Shown piece after piece: positions 6,480-14,166 of a stretch of DNA of 19,718 nt. The DNA is from Bacteroidales bacterium. GTDB lineage: Bacteria; Bacteroidota; Bacteroidia; Bacteroidales; UBA12481. The position numbers were made by a program, and so were the translations under genes. Within the stretch, counting starts at the first letter, position 1. Every line of letters starts with the position of its first letter. Below the pieces are notes generated by a model. The model was not told the DNA's origin. It made no database searches and worked only from the letters and a program-made list of their open reading frames with translations. The stretch covers positions 1 to 19,718 of the forward strand of contig JAGHDB010000073.1 of assembly GCA_021160155.1 (NCBI GenBank). The letters are read 5' to 3'.

Positions 6480-9278
6480 ATGGCTGTTCAGAAACTTTTT
6501 CTCCTGGATGCATACGCCCTGATCTATCGTTCTTACTATGCTTTTATTAAAAACCCCCGCATCAACTCAAAAGGGATCAATACCTCCGCTGTTTTCGGGT
6601 TTACATTGACACTTGAAGAGGTGATCCGGAAAGAACAACCTTCCCATCTGGCGGTAGTATTTGATCCTCCGGGCCCCGGATTCCGCAATGAAATGTATGA
6701 AGCATACAAAGCCCAGCGTCCACCCATGCCTGAAGAGCTACGCCAATCCATCCCCTATATCCGGAAACTGATAGAAGCTTTTAACATCGAACAGATCGAA
6801 GTGCCCCGGTATGAAGCCGATGATGTGATCGGCACACTGGCGGTACAGGCTGAACAACAAGGTTTTGAGGTCTTTATGATGACTCCGGATAAAGATTTCT
6901 CCCAATTGGTTACCGATCAGATTAAAATTTTCAAGCCCCGTCGTACCGGCACCGGGGTGGAGATTTTGGGGCGACAGGAAATATGCGAAAAGTACAATCT
7001 CAAATCACCTGCCCAATTTATTGATATCCTGGCATTATGGGGAGACACCGCAGATAATATACCGGGTGCACCCGGTATTGGTGAGAAAACAGCAAAGAGC
7101 CTGATTGAGCGGTATGATTCGGTTGAAGGTATTTACGCCCATATTAATGAGCTGCGAGGCAAACAGAAAGAAAATCTGCTCCATTATAAAGAACAGGTGG
7201 AGCTGGCTCATGACCTGGTCACCATCCGTACGGACGCACCGGTGCAATTTGATCCCAACCAGCTTAAATACAAAGGTTTTGATGATCGTGCCATCAAAGA
7301 ACTTTTCGACGAACTTGAATTCAGAACGCTTCATTCGCGCCTGTTTCCTCAAACCGCACCGACACTTTTTCATTCAGACACCCAATCTTCGTCGGCAACA
7401 CAAACATCCCTGTTTTCTACTGCCGAAACCGCTGCCGAATCTACCGGAGAATCTTCTTTGCATACGCTGGATCATACGAAACACCGGTACCATTTAATTA
7501 ACCGGGAAACACAGCTAAACGAAGTCATCGAACTACTCGCAAAACATAAAGAGTTTTGCCTGGATACCGAAACAACCGGTCTGGATGCGTTGGAGGTTGA
7601 GCTGGTCGGACTGGCACTTTCATGGAAAAAATCGGAAGCCTGGTATATTCTGTTCCCGGATGACCGTAAACTCACTTTAAAATGGCTTGAACGGCTCAAG
7701 CCCGTTCTTGAACGGCCCGGAACGGTCAAAATCGGCCAAAATCTTAAATATGACCTCCAGATATTAGCCAATTACAATATCCACGTGGCACCCCCATTAT
7801 TTGATACCATGGTAGCCCATTACCTGTTAAAACCTGATGAATCCCATAATCTGAATCATCTTGTTAAAGTTTACCTGAATCATCAAATGATCCCGATCGA
7901 ACAACTGATCGGAGAAAAAGGTAAAGCACAGGGAACCATGCGTTCGGTTGCAGCGGAACAACAAGCAGAATACGCCGGAGAAGACGCCGATTATACGTTT
8001 CAATTAAAACCCCTGCTTGAAAAAGAACTGAAAGAGGCCGGCCTGGTCTATTTATTTGAAAAAATTGAAAATCCCCTGATCCCGGTATTAGCCGATATGG
8101 AACGCAAAGGGATCCGTTTGGATCCCGACTCGCTGACCCGTTTTTCAGAGGAACTTGAACATGACATTCAAACCCTGGAACAGGAAATTCTGGATCTGGC
8201 CGGGATCCCATTTAATGTGGCATCCCCAAAACAGTTGGGTACCGTGCTTTTTGATCATTTGAAAATAGATCCCGGGGCAAGAAAAAAAACCAAAAGTAAA
8301 CAATACTCCACCAGCGAAGAGGTACTTACACGACTCAAGTCAAAACATCCTATTATTTCAAAAGTCCTCGAATTCAGGGGATTAAAAAAACTTCAAAACA
8401 CCTACGTAAAAGTTCTGCCTACCCTGATCAAACCCTCTACCGGGAAAATTCATACACACTTCAATCAAACCATCACAGCTACCGGGCGTCTCAGTTCAAT
8501 TAATCCAAACCTTCAGAATATTCCGATTCGTGAAACCCGCGGCCGGGCCATCCGAAAAGCATTTGTTCCTTCTGACGACCAGCATGTAATTCTTTCAGCA
8601 GATTATTCTCAAATAGAACTGCGTATTATGGCTCATCTGAGCGGGGATGAAAATATGATTGCCGCTTTTAACCGGGATGAAGACATCCACGCCATGACGG
8701 CCTCGCTGATCTACGGCGTGTCACTCAACCAGGTAACCCGTGAAATGAGAGGTCACGCCAAGACCGCCAATTTTGGTATTATTTACGGTATTTCGGCTTT
8801 CGGACTGGCCCAGCGGTTACATATCCGTCGCGGCGAAGCTCAGTCACTGATTGACGGTTATTTTAAATCTTACCCCGGAGTGAAAAAGTATATGGATTTT
8901 TCGATACAAAATGCCAGGGATAAAGGTTATGTTACCACCCTTATGGGTCGTAAAAGGTATCTGCGTGACATTCATTCACAAAATCCGGTAGTCAGGGGAA
9001 ATGCAGAACGTAACGCCATCAACTCGCCTGTTCAGGGTTCTGCCGCTGACATCATAAAACTGGCTATGATCCGCATACACAATCGTTTTCCGCAAAATGG
9101 ACTCCGTTCGGCGATGGTACTCCAGGTACACGATGAACTGGATTTTGATGTGTGTAAACCTGAATTGGATCAGGTGAAAGAGATTGTCCGTCATGAAATG
9201 GAACATGCTTACCAACTGAAAATAAAGATGGTCGTTGACATCGGTGTGGGAAATAACTGGCTGGAGGCACATGGATGA
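6480..9278 (+). CDS. polA: DNA polymerase I
   Basis: The protein has 932 residues, full length for PolA; it fills gaps and removes RNA primers in replication and repair. The N-terminal 5'-3' nuclease is complete: LLDAYALIYRSYYA from residue 8, EADDVIGTLA, TPDKDFSQL, and the helix-hairpin-helix region GDTADNIPGAPGIGEKTA. The 3'-5' exonuclease appears active, with DTET (D362, E364), GQNLKYD and EDADYTF all intact. The polymerase domain has motif A (ADYSQIELR, D708), motif B (KTANFGIIYG, K761, F765) and motif C (VHDEL, D885, E886). F765 corresponds to the Phe that disfavours dideoxynucleotides in E. coli Pol I. A low-complexity Ser/Thr linker separates the 5' nuclease from the exonuclease domain (about 295-325). 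The stop overlaps the start of the mobA remnant (ATGA), marking an old operon. Confidence 0.98.
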   Translation: MAVQKLFLLDAYALIYRSYYAFIKNPRINSKGINTSAVFGFTLTLEEVIRKEQPSHLAVVFDPPGPGFRNEMYEAYKAQRPPMPEELRQSIPYIRKLIEAFNIEQIEVPRYEADDVIGTLAVQAEQQGFEVFMMTPDKDFSQLVTDQIKIFKPRRTGTGVEILGRQEICEKYNLKSPAQFIDILALWGDTADNIPGAPGIGEKTAKSLIERYDSVEGIYAHINELRGKQKENLLHYKEQVELAHDLVTIRTDAPVQFDPNQLKYKGFDDRAIKELFDELEFRTLHSRLFPQTAPTLFHSDTQSSSATQTSLFSTAETAAESTGESSLHTLDHTKHRYHLINRETQLNEVIELLAKHKEFCLDTETTGLDALEVELVGLALSWKKSEAWYILFPDDRKLTLKWLERLKPVLERPGTVKIGQNLKYDLQILANYNIHVAPPLFDTMVAHYLLKPDESHNLNHLVKVYLNHQMIPIEQLIGEKGKAQGTMRSVAAEQQAEYAGEDADYTFQLKPLLEKELKEAGLVYLFEKIENPLIPVLADMERKGIRLDPDSLTRFSEELEHDIQTLEQEILDLAGIPFNVASPKQLGTVLFDHLKIDPGARKKTKSKQYSTSEEVLTRLKSKHPIISKVLEFRGLKKLQNTYVKVLPTLIKPSTGKIHTHFNQTITATGRLSSINPNLQNIPIRETRGRAIRKAFVPSDDQHVILSADYSQIELRIMAHLSGDENMIAAFNRDEDIHAMTASLIYGVSLNQVTREMRGHAKTANFGIIYGISAFGLAQRLHIRRGEAQSLIDGYFKSYPGVKKYMDFSIQNARDKGYVTTLMGRKRYLRDIHSQNPVVRGNAERNAINSPVQGSAADIIKLAMIRIHNRFPQNGLRSAMVLQVHDELDFDVCKPELDQVKEIVRHEMEHAYQLKIKMVVDIGVGNNWLEAHG

Positions 9279-9682
9279 AACCATCCGGAATTACTTCTGT
9301 GATCCTCGCGGGTGGTTCCAGCACCCGTATGGATAAAATGAAAGTCTTTATTGAATGGCGCGGGGAAAACCGCTTATTCAATGGGTATATCAATCTGTAA
9401 ACTCCCTCTCTGACGAAGTATTGATCGCCGCCAATGAAGGTGATTTTTCTTCACTGAACGCTCGCATCATCCCCGACCGGATCAAGGGTATCGGTCCGAT
9501 TACAGGTATTGAATCCGGACTGCATGCTGCGGTTTTTTCATGCAGCAATTGAACAGAGAAACAATACCCCCCTCTCTGTAATCCGGCAATTTCATTGACA
9601 TAAAGTTGACGTGTATCCTATTCTGGATTTTTTCAATCACGAATTGTTTCTAAATTTAAACTCTCCCGAAGATTTTATATAA
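9275..9682 (+). pseudogene. mobA: Decayed molybdenum cofactor guanylyltransferase (mobA remnant)
   Basis: Three pieces of MobA are recognisable in a row. Piece 1 starts with the ATG overlapping the polA stop and contains the nucleotide-binding loop SVILAGGSSTRMDK; its frame ends at TAA 9398-9400. Piece 2 continues homology in another frame from about 9361 (RGKPLIQWVYQSV, then DRIKGIGPITGIESGLHAA), ending at TGA 9550-9552. A 1-base loss in the G/A run 9362-9369 explains the shift. Piece 3 is back in the first frame from about 9539 (AAIEQRNNTPLSVIRQF, then KVDVYPILDFF, then FLNLNSPEDFI and TAA 9680-9682), with a TGA stop inside it at 9596-9598. Roughly 55-60 central residues are missing compared with a ~190-200 residue MobA, including the Asp-Mg motif. 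MobA attaches GMP to molybdopterin cofactor; this copy cannot be functional. Confidence 0.87.
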
Positions 9683-9687
9683 TACTT

Positions 9688-9924
9688 ATGCCACACGTAC
9701 AAGTCAGATATTTTGGAGCCATTGCAGAAATCACCGGTAAAGAACAGGAGCGTATTCCGTTCAGCGGGCAACTCAACGTCTTGTTGGAAACATTAAAAAC
9801 AAAGTATTCTCTGCTTCAAACAGCAGATTATCAAGTTTCTGTGAATTTTACGATTATTCAGGATAACCCGATATTGAATGACGGAGATGAAATAGCACTT
9901 TTACCTCCGTTTGCAGGCGGATAA
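9688..9924 (+). CDS. moaD: Molybdopterin synthase small subunit MoaD
   Basis: The protein has 78 residues, the size of MoaD, with a ubiquitin-like fold. It begins HVQVRYFGAIAEITGKEQE and ends LLPPFAGG. The terminal Gly-Gly is adenylated and converted to a thiocarboxylate that donates sulfur to precursor Z to form molybdopterin. The partner MoaE is encoded immediately downstream, and their stop and start codons share one base. It begins 5 bp after the ancestral mobA stop. There is no sign of decay. Confidence is high from the length, the C-terminal GG and the neighbour. Confidence 0.95.
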   Translation: MPHVQVRYFGAIAEITGKEQERIPFSGQLNVLLETLKTKYSLLQTADYQVSVNFTIIQDNPILNDGDEIALLPPFAGG

Positions 9925-10361
9925 TGAACAGCCCATATTTAATCAACGGACCCATAACCGATTACTGGATCAAGTCACAACTGTTCCGGTTTCATCAACA
10001 TCACCAGACCGGAGCCCATGCTTTTTTTCTGGGTCAGGTCAGAGCTGATCCTTACAAAGGAACGCATGTATCCGCCATCGAATATTCAGCCTATCCCGAG
10101 ATGATTGAAACGGTAATCCATGAAATTGAATCAGAATTGTTTAACCATTTCAATGAAATTCAGACCATAGAGATCCGGCACAGTACGGGTTTGGTCAAAG
10201 TTGGCGAAGTGTCTCTTTTTGTATTGATTTCATCAGCCCATCGCAAACCGGTTTTTACCGCTTTGGAAAATTGCGTGGAGTTGATTAAGCACAAGCTGCC
10301 GGTATGGAAAAAAGAACTTTATGAAGACGGCTCTTACAACTGGGTTGAACCATCTCTTTAA
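9924..10361 (+). CDS. moaE: Molybdopterin synthase catalytic subunit MoaE
   Basis: The protein has 145 residues, close to the usual ~150. It forms the catalytic subunit of molybdopterin synthase, which inserts two sulfurs from MoaD thiocarboxylate into cyclic pyranopterin monophosphate. Family motifs are FFLGQVR, YSAYPEMIE, RHSTGLVKVGEVSLFVLISS and LPVWKKELYEDGS. Lysines K122 and K129 have the same seven-residue spacing as the catalytic K119 and K126 of E. coli MoaE. The gene appears intact. It overlaps the 3' end of the convergent ctp gene by 4 bp, with no intergenic terminator. Confidence 0.95.
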   Translation: MNSPYLINGPITDYWIKSQLFRFHQHHQTGAHAFFLGQVRADPYKGTHVSAIEYSAYPEMIETVIHEIESELFNHFNEIQTIEIRHSTGLVKVGEVSLFVLISSAHRKPVFTALENCVELIKHKLPVWKKELYEDGSYNWVEPSL

Positions 10362-12001
10362 TAACCCAGTATCTTCTTATAACCGGTAGTATCAGAAAGT
10401 ATTTCCATAGCCTTGTGTACCACAGGGTCATCCCGGAGCATATACGCGATGCGACCTCTTTGATAGTGATACCTGTCGATTATTTCTTCTGCAAGCAATG
10501 ACCTGATCTCAGGGGCGAATCGATTCATATCCCTGTCCAGATCAGGCTGCATCCGTTTTTGAAGTTCATTAAACAGGGTGCTGTTTTTCTGATAATATTT
10601 TTCTTCTTTTGCTTTACTGATCAGGGATTCCATCGCCTGTTCACTCTCTGTGTGATAATTCACCGGCCGGCTTTTTACAAATTCTTTAAACTCCCGGTAA
10701 ACCGTATCTTTTATTTGAAATGTCATGGTACCCGGTACCGGGTGTCCTGTATTCCGGTATTTGTTGGCAAAGTCAAATATCAAACTTTGATAGACCAGAA
10801 AAACGGCGGTATTGCTTAACCTGCGTACAGGGGTTGTCACATCAGGCTGAATACCTCCGCCGTCATAGACCAGCCGGTTATTTTTTGTCCGGAATTCTGA
10901 AATCAACGAATCCGGAATTTTACCCACGCTGCCATCCGGGCGTCTGTGGGAGTAATCCAGTGCCTGGATACAGCGGCCGCTGGGAATATAATATTTTGCG
11001 GTAGTCAATTTAAGTTTTGCGTTATAGCTGAGATTGCGCATACTTTGTACCAATCCTTTACCAAAAGTTCTTTGACCGATGATCACTCCGCGGTCGAGAT
11101 CCTGCATGGCACCCGCAACAATTTCAGATGCCGAAGCCGATCCGGAATTTACCAATATTGCCACGGGAATAAGGGTATCCACCGGTTCATGGCGCGTAAA
11201 ATAACTGTTTTCCCATTGTTTAATTTTACCCCTGGTATTGACTATTTCACAGTTTCTGGGCACAAACAGGTTCATAATTTCAACTGCTTCTATCAGCAAA
11301 CCGCCCGGGTTACTTCTTAAATCAAGAACCAGCCGGTCAATTCCCTGTTGCTTCAAATCATTCAGTGCTTTTGAAACTTCACCTGCCGCTCCCTCGGTAA
11401 AACCCGAAAGACGTATATATCCCGTACGGTCCATCCGGGTATAATAAGGGACATTGGGAATCCTGATTTTTTCCCTGGTCAGGTCGACGGTGATTTTCCG
11501 GTTTGAAAAGGGACGTGAAACCGTAACCTGCACGGATGAACCCACGCGTCCTTTCATCAGCATACTGATCTCCTTTGAAGATTTACCGGCAACGGATTTA
11601 CCGTCGATTTTCATGATTACATCGCCGGGTCTTAATCCGGCTCTTTGTGCCGGTGTGTTTTCATACGGATTGGTGATGATGACTCTGTCGTTTTTTTGTG
11701 CAATCATGGCACCCACGCCACCATACTCCCCTGTGGTCATTAATTTAATGTCTTCAATCTGGTTTTCAGGTATATAAACCGTATAAGGATCCAGTGTTTT
11801 AAGCATTCCTTTAATGCCGGTCGTAATCAATTTACCGGGATCCGTTTCATCCACATAATAGAGATCCAATTCTCTCATTAAGGAGTGGAAAATATCCAGG
11901 TTTTTAGAAAGTTCAAAATCCCGGTTAACCCGGGTTGACCAAAACACCGGGATGGTCAATAAAACCGACAGAAATAATCCGGTTTTGATAATTTTTCTCA
12001 T
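10358..12001 (-). CDS. S41 family C-terminal processing peptidase
   Basis: The protein has 547 residues. It has an N-terminal hydrophobic segment (TGLFLSVLLTIPVFW) acting as signal peptide or membrane anchor, so the enzyme works in the periplasm. The PDZ domain is at about 90-165 (GEYGGVGAMI, then AGLRPGDVIMKIDG), followed by the S41 protease core. The catalytic Ser is about S290 in GSASASEIVAGAMQD and the Lys about K315 in GQRTFGKGLVQ; their 25-residue spacing matches CtpA. The helical C-terminal region (about 430-547) is typical of the Bacteroidota branch. It is the last gene of the minus-strand run, 12 bp after yidD. Tail-specific proteolysis of periplasmic proteins is the likely role; the substrate is unknown. 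Confidence 0.95.
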   Translation of the reverse strand: MRKIIKTGLFLSVLLTIPVFWSTRVNRDFELSKNLDIFHSLMRELDLYYVDETDPGKLITTGIKGMLKTLDPYTVYIPENQIEDIKLMTTGEYGGVGAMIAQKNDRVIITNPYENTPAQRAGLRPGDVIMKIDGKSVAGKSSKEISMLMKGRVGSSVQVTVSRPFSNRKITVDLTREKIRIPNVPYYTRMDRTGYIRLSGFTEGAAGEVSKALNDLKQQGIDRLVLDLRSNPGGLLIEAVEIMNLFVPRNCEIVNTRGKIKQWENSYFTRHEPVDTLIPVAILVNSGSASASEIVAGAMQDLDRGVIIGQRTFGKGLVQSMRNLSYNAKLKLTTAKYYIPSGRCIQALDYSHRRPDGSVGKIPDSLISEFRTKNNRLVYDGGGIQPDVTTPVRRLSNTAVFLVYQSLIFDFANKYRNTGHPVPGTMTFQIKDTVYREFKEFVKSRPVNYHTESEQAMESLISKAKEEKYYQKNSTLFNELQKRMQPDLDRDMNRFAPEIRSLLAEEIIDRYHYQRGRIAYMLRDDPVVHKAMEILSDTTGYKKILGY

Positions 12002-12013
12002 TATTTCAATTTT

Positions 12014-12277
12014 TTAAGGCACAGGGTCATAGCCGTGTCCGCCAAACGGATGACATCTTAGTATTCTTTTGATTGACAGGTATCCTCCTTTGAACGCACC
12101 ATATTTTTTAAGCGCTTCTACCGTGTATTGAGAACAGGTAGGAGTAAACCTGCAGGTAGACGGGAAAAGCGGAGAAACAGCACGCTGGTAGAACTTCACT
12201 ATCAAAATAAGGAACCATGCCATACCCTTTCCCGCCAGACGGATTATTTGGCCTATTCGCTTAAACAGAACTTTCAT
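12014..12277 (-). CDS. yidD: Membrane protein insertion efficiency factor YidD
   Basis: The protein has 87 residues, the family's usual size. It is a small inner-membrane-associated protein that assists the YidC/Sec route of membrane protein insertion. An amphipathic/hydrophobic N-terminal segment ([19 protein letters not shown]) is followed by the signature [21 protein letters not shown] and [17 protein letters not shown]. The three conserved cysteines are C42, C48 and C75. It overlaps the end of rnpA by 17 bp, the common rnpA-yidD arrangement, which implies translational coupling. Confidence 0.96.
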   Translation of the reverse strand: MKVLFKRIGQIIRLAGKGMAWFLILIVKFYQRAVSPLFPSTCRFTPTCSQYTVEALKKYGAFKGGYLSIKRILRCHPFGGHGYDPVP

Positions 12278-12659
12278 TAATCAGGTCTCTCAATTTTATC
12301 CACACTTGTGACAATGACGATTCAATCCGGCGGTACGGCAATATTTCCCGTGCGGTATAAATGATCATAATATTTGCATGGCGTCCGGCTTTTCTCAATA
12401 CCGGATACCATATTTCATTTTTGCTTAAACGGTATGCTTCCCGTATTCGTCTTTTTATCCGGTTGCGTTGCACGGCTTTTTTAAATTTTTTTTTAGGTAC
12501 GGCAATTGCCACCCGGGCCGGAAATCTAATCTCTTTATTATCTGTCAGTTGCCAAATGATTCGAAACGGATGAATATAAAAAGACAAACCATGAAGCATC
12601 AGCTCCTGTATCTTTTTACGGTGACTCAGCCGCTCTTCCTTGTAAAATTTGTTATTCAT
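12261..12659 (-). CDS. rnpA: Ribonuclease P protein component
   Basis: The protein is 132 residues from the ATG at 12659. It binds the RNase P RNA and helps mature the 5' ends of tRNAs. The RNR signature [13 protein letters not shown] is at about 65-77, preceded by the [15 protein letters not shown] strand. The open frame extends to an ATG at 12728, but that would overlap hemD by 35 bp and add 23 unconserved residues; the [13 protein letters not shown] segment at the chosen start is the normal N-terminus. The start therefore lies 34 bp after the hemD stop. The RNase P RNA gene and rpmH, which often precede rnpA in other phyla, are not here. Confidence 0.94.
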   Translation of the reverse strand: MNNKFYKEERLSHRKKIQELMLHGLSFYIHPFRIIWQLTDNKEIRFPARVAIAVPKKKFKKAVQRNRIKRRIREAYRLSKNEIWYPVLRKAGRHANIMIIYTAREILPYRRIESSLSQVWIKLRDLINESSV

Positions 12660-12693
12660 CCTCTTCTCTGAGGTATCCTGCAATACAAGAGTG

Positions 12694-13443
12694 TCAACCC
12701 TTTTTCTCCATTCTGGTAATAAAATCATCCAGAGCCATGGTCATCGAGGGAAATTCCGGCGAAGGAACCTGAAGATCGATCCTCAATTTATGTGCCTTGG
12801 CTGCTTTTGCAGTTTTCGCACCGAAAGTGCTGATGAATTTGTTGCCCTGTTTAAAATCCGGGAAATTGTGATATAATGATTCAATTCCGGCCGGACTGTA
12901 AAAAACGAACATATCGTATGCTTCGGTATCAAGATGTGACAAATCGGTACTGACAGTCCGGTAAAATGTAGCGATTGTATAATCGATGCCGATCGTATTC
13001 AATATGTCGGGTATTTCATCTTTATGAATATCCGAAACCGGTACCAGGTATTTTTCACCTTTATGTTTTACCAGCACTTCAACGAGATCACGAATGTGCT
13101 TGGTACCGTAAAATATTTTTCGTTTCCGGTACACAATATATTTCTGAAGGTAAACCGCTATCGACTCAGAGGTACAGAAATACTTCATTAAGTCAGAGAT
13201 CCGTACGCGCACTTCTTCACACACCCTGAAAAAATGATCAATGGCAGTCCGGCTGGTAAAAATAATAGCTGAGAAGTCGTTAATGTTAATCCGGTTAGCT
13301 CTGAATTCTTTACCACTTATGCCTTCCACTCTAATAAACTGATAAAAATCTATCTTGATCCGGTGCTTTTCAGCCAGATCAAAATAGGGGGATTTTTTTG
13401 TCGCAGGTTTGGGTTGGGAGATTAATAAACTCTTGACCTTCAA
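12694..13443 (-). CDS. hemD: Uroporphyrinogen-III synthase
   Basis: The protein has 249 residues, the size of HemD. It closes and inverts hydroxymethylbilane to give uroporphyrinogen III in haem and corrinoid synthesis. HemD is poorly conserved, but the pattern is recognisable: an N-terminal KSLLISQPKP, AIIFTSRTAIDHFF (first lobe), then YDMFVFYSPAGIESLYHNFP and ISTFGAKTAKAAKAHKLRI (second lobe). Its place before rnpA and after a DUF4271 gene matches gene order I know from other Bacteroidota. It lies 39 bp from DUF4271. No other hem gene is present. Confidence 0.88.
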   Translation of the reverse strand: MKVKSLLISQPKPATKKSPYFDLAEKHRIKIDFYQFIRVEGISGKEFRANRININDFSAIIFTSRTAIDHFFRVCEEVRVRISDLMKYFCTSESIAVYLQKYIVYRKRKIFYGTKHIRDLVEVLVKHKGEKYLVPVSDIHKDEIPDILNTIGIDYTIATFYRTVSTDLSHLDTEAYDMFVFYSPAGIESLYHNFPDFKQGNKFISTFGAKTAKAAKAHKLRIDLQVPSPEFPSMTMALDDFITRMEKKG

Positions 13444-13482
13444 TTTATTAGGTTTTTGTTATTAGACCTCGAATGCACGATA

Positions 13483-14166
13483 TTATCCCTTCAGGATGGT
13501 TTTTACTATCCACCAAACCGGGAAAATTTCAAACGTACAAAGGTACAAAAACCTGTGTAATAATGAAAAATGGTATTGCCTAAGCACTCTCCACTCGCGA
13601 AAGGTATGATAAAGCATTCCGGCAAAAATACATCCGTTAATGATATGGATGATCCATTTTTGCATAACCGGTAACACAAAAATTAAAATGATCATGAGTG
13701 TCAGCAGCACCATTCCGGTGAACTGAACACTGATCAGAAAAAGCTGATTCAGTTGCCGGGCAGCCTCAAACAGATGAAATTGACGGCCTAATCCGCCGAT
13801 AATTCCCAGTCGCAGCATCATCAATGCTCCGTAAACGGTCCACACCCATATATACAGTAAAACAGGATCTGTTTTCGTACTCTGTACATTTTCAACATAC
13901 TGATAATGAACCACAACAAATAAAGATACAGTACACAGGTGAATCAGGATCATGAGTAGGGTAACACGCTGTGATCGCATACTTTTTTCGATAGTAAACC
14001 GGCTAACCTCATACATACTGATATATGCCCTTCCGATACGTTGCAGATAGGCAGGGTATATCCATCGTACTACAGCCAGTATCAGGAGCACTCCCAGCAA
14101 AACAATATCCATCCATACGTGATTTTGTGTGATCCTGGCTATAGGTTCGAGAAAGGAATTACTCAT
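13483..14166 (-). CDS. DUF4271 integral membrane protein
   Basis: The protein has 227 residues with about six hydrophobic segments (roughly 16-37, 68-90, 101-127, 140-167, 168-187, 200-225), so it sits in the inner membrane. Length, topology and the position between uvrC and hemD match the Bacteroidota DUF4271 family. Short conserved-looking patches are ISMYEVSRFTIEKSMRSQ, after the first membrane segment, and FHLFEAARQLNQLF, between the third and fourth. The family has no established function. Its start codon shares one base with the uvrC stop (TAATG), so translation is probably coupled. The family call is fairly confident; I infer no role. Confidence 0.8.
   Translation of the reverse strand: MSNSFLEPIARITQNHVWMDIVLLGVLLILAVVRWIYPAYLQRIGRAYISMYEVSRFTIEKSMRSQRVTLLMILIHLCTVSLFVVVHYQYVENVQSTKTDPVLLYIWVWTVYGALMMLRLGIIGGLGRQFHLFEAARQLNQLFLISVQFTGMVLLTLMIILIFVLPVMQKWIIHIINGCIFAGMLYHTFREWRVLRQYHFSLLHRFLYLCTFEIFPVWWIVKTILKG

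Noticed and set aside
7778..7793. CCACGTGG in polA as a parS site
   Set aside because: Outer bases do not fit the consensus (about 11 of 16) and the site is within coding sequence.
9355..9552. Separate 65-residue hypothetical gene
   Set aside because: Its sequence is the middle part of MobA in a shifted frame; the ATG arises by chance near the frameshift. It is included in the mobA pseudogene.
10354..10365. Terminator between moaE and ctp
   Set aside because: The genes overlap at their stop codons and I see no hairpin followed by a T-run.
12660..12728. Longer rnpA from the ATG at 12728
   Set aside because: It would overlap hemD and adds residues unlike the RnpA N-terminus.
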